From assembly GCF_024582835.1 (NCBI RefSeq), contig NZ_CP102097.1:620001-684000 (forward strand): a stretch of 64,000 nt of DNA. The letters run 5' to 3'. The notes under the pieces were generated by a model, which worked only from the letters and a program-made list of their open reading frames with translations, was not told where the DNA came from and did no database searches. Positions 63,813 through 64,000 of this stretch are shown here, piece after piece. The position numbers and the translations under genes were made by a program. The DNA is from Vibrio japonicus (GTDB lineage Bacteria; Pseudomonadota; Gammaproteobacteria; Enterobacterales; Vibrionaceae). Position 1 is the stretch's first letter. Every line of letters begins with the position of its first letter.

Positions 63813-64000
63813 CTGAAATACAATGTATCAGAAAGGCCACGGTGTACCATCCAACACATGAAAATTAAATTAACAGCGTATGATACCCAGATTTGCTCAA
63901 AGTGGATAGTGATCACAGAAAATATTACTTGCTGTCATTTTAGGGCTTGCACTTTCTCATTTAGCCTTTGTCATTCCGTTTCTCTTCTGTGAGACATAGC
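63813..64000. other. Upstream region of the helicase gene to the window edge
   Basis: Nothing beyond a presumed promoter can be supported here. Confidence 0.4.

Overview
The window reads as the second chromosome of a marine Vibrio. The protein families are typical gammaproteobacterial ones, and several neighbours recur from memory on Vibrio chromosome II: speG, nadE, ppsR/ppsA, a ShyA-type endopeptidase, a pstSCAB cluster beside a chemoreceptor, and an RhlE-type helicase. The species cannot be fixed from sequence alone. No rRNA, tRNA, CRISPR array, integrase or transposase was found.

Layout. 1-4.3 kb: 3' end of an IutA-type ferric-siderophore receptor, speG, an Hsp20 chaperone, a YgiD-type dioxygenase and a HAD hydrolase. 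4.4-12.9 kb: an organophosphorus module with a PhnD-like binding protein, PhnC-like ATPase, two PhnE-like permeases, a secreted glycerophosphodiester phosphodiesterase (GDPD), and a histidine kinase/NtrC-family regulator pair. Two sigma-54 promoters and three related dyad sites sit at matching distances, so I infer that the two-component system drives both transcription units. 13-16.3 kb: an EamA transporter, a PAS-GGDEF protein, a degraded divergent lysR/eamA pair and a YbaK-type deacylase. 16.3-24 kb: rnz, an orphan hexapeptide acetyltransferase, a solute-binding protein, divergent nadD/nadE with twin dyads between them, carbamate kinase and a DUF924 protein. 24-36 kb: tonB-exbB-exbD, ppsR/ppsA, ompW with a perfect FNR box, a ShyA-type peptidase and assorted small genes.

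37.5-56.4 kb is one long minus-strand exopolysaccharide operon. It opens with an exact RfaH ops element, then an initiating phosphoglycosyltransferase, an outer-membrane beta-barrel, a short OPX protein and a Wzc-type kinase (the vpsL-M-N-O order). UDP-ManNAcA synthesis (wecB, wecC), polymerase, flippase, glycosyltransferases, an acetyltransferase, a secreted lyase-like protein, a WecG-type transferase, a ligase-like protein and a low-molecular-weight tyrosine phosphatase follow. Facing its 3' end is a plus-strand pair: a small periplasmic SUOX-fold-like protein and a membrane diguanylate cyclase. 56.8-60.4 kb is pstS-pstC-pstA-pstB with two candidate Pho boxes; a chemoreceptor and an RNA helicase close the window.

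Together the window covers phosphorus scavenging (a sigma-54-controlled organophosphorus module and a Pho-type phosphate importer), iron uptake, NAD and PEP metabolism, and surface polysaccharide production with c-di-GMP enzymes nearby. The most promising candidate for an undescribed system is the sigma-54/GDPD/PhnCDE-like module; the exopolysaccharide operon is second.
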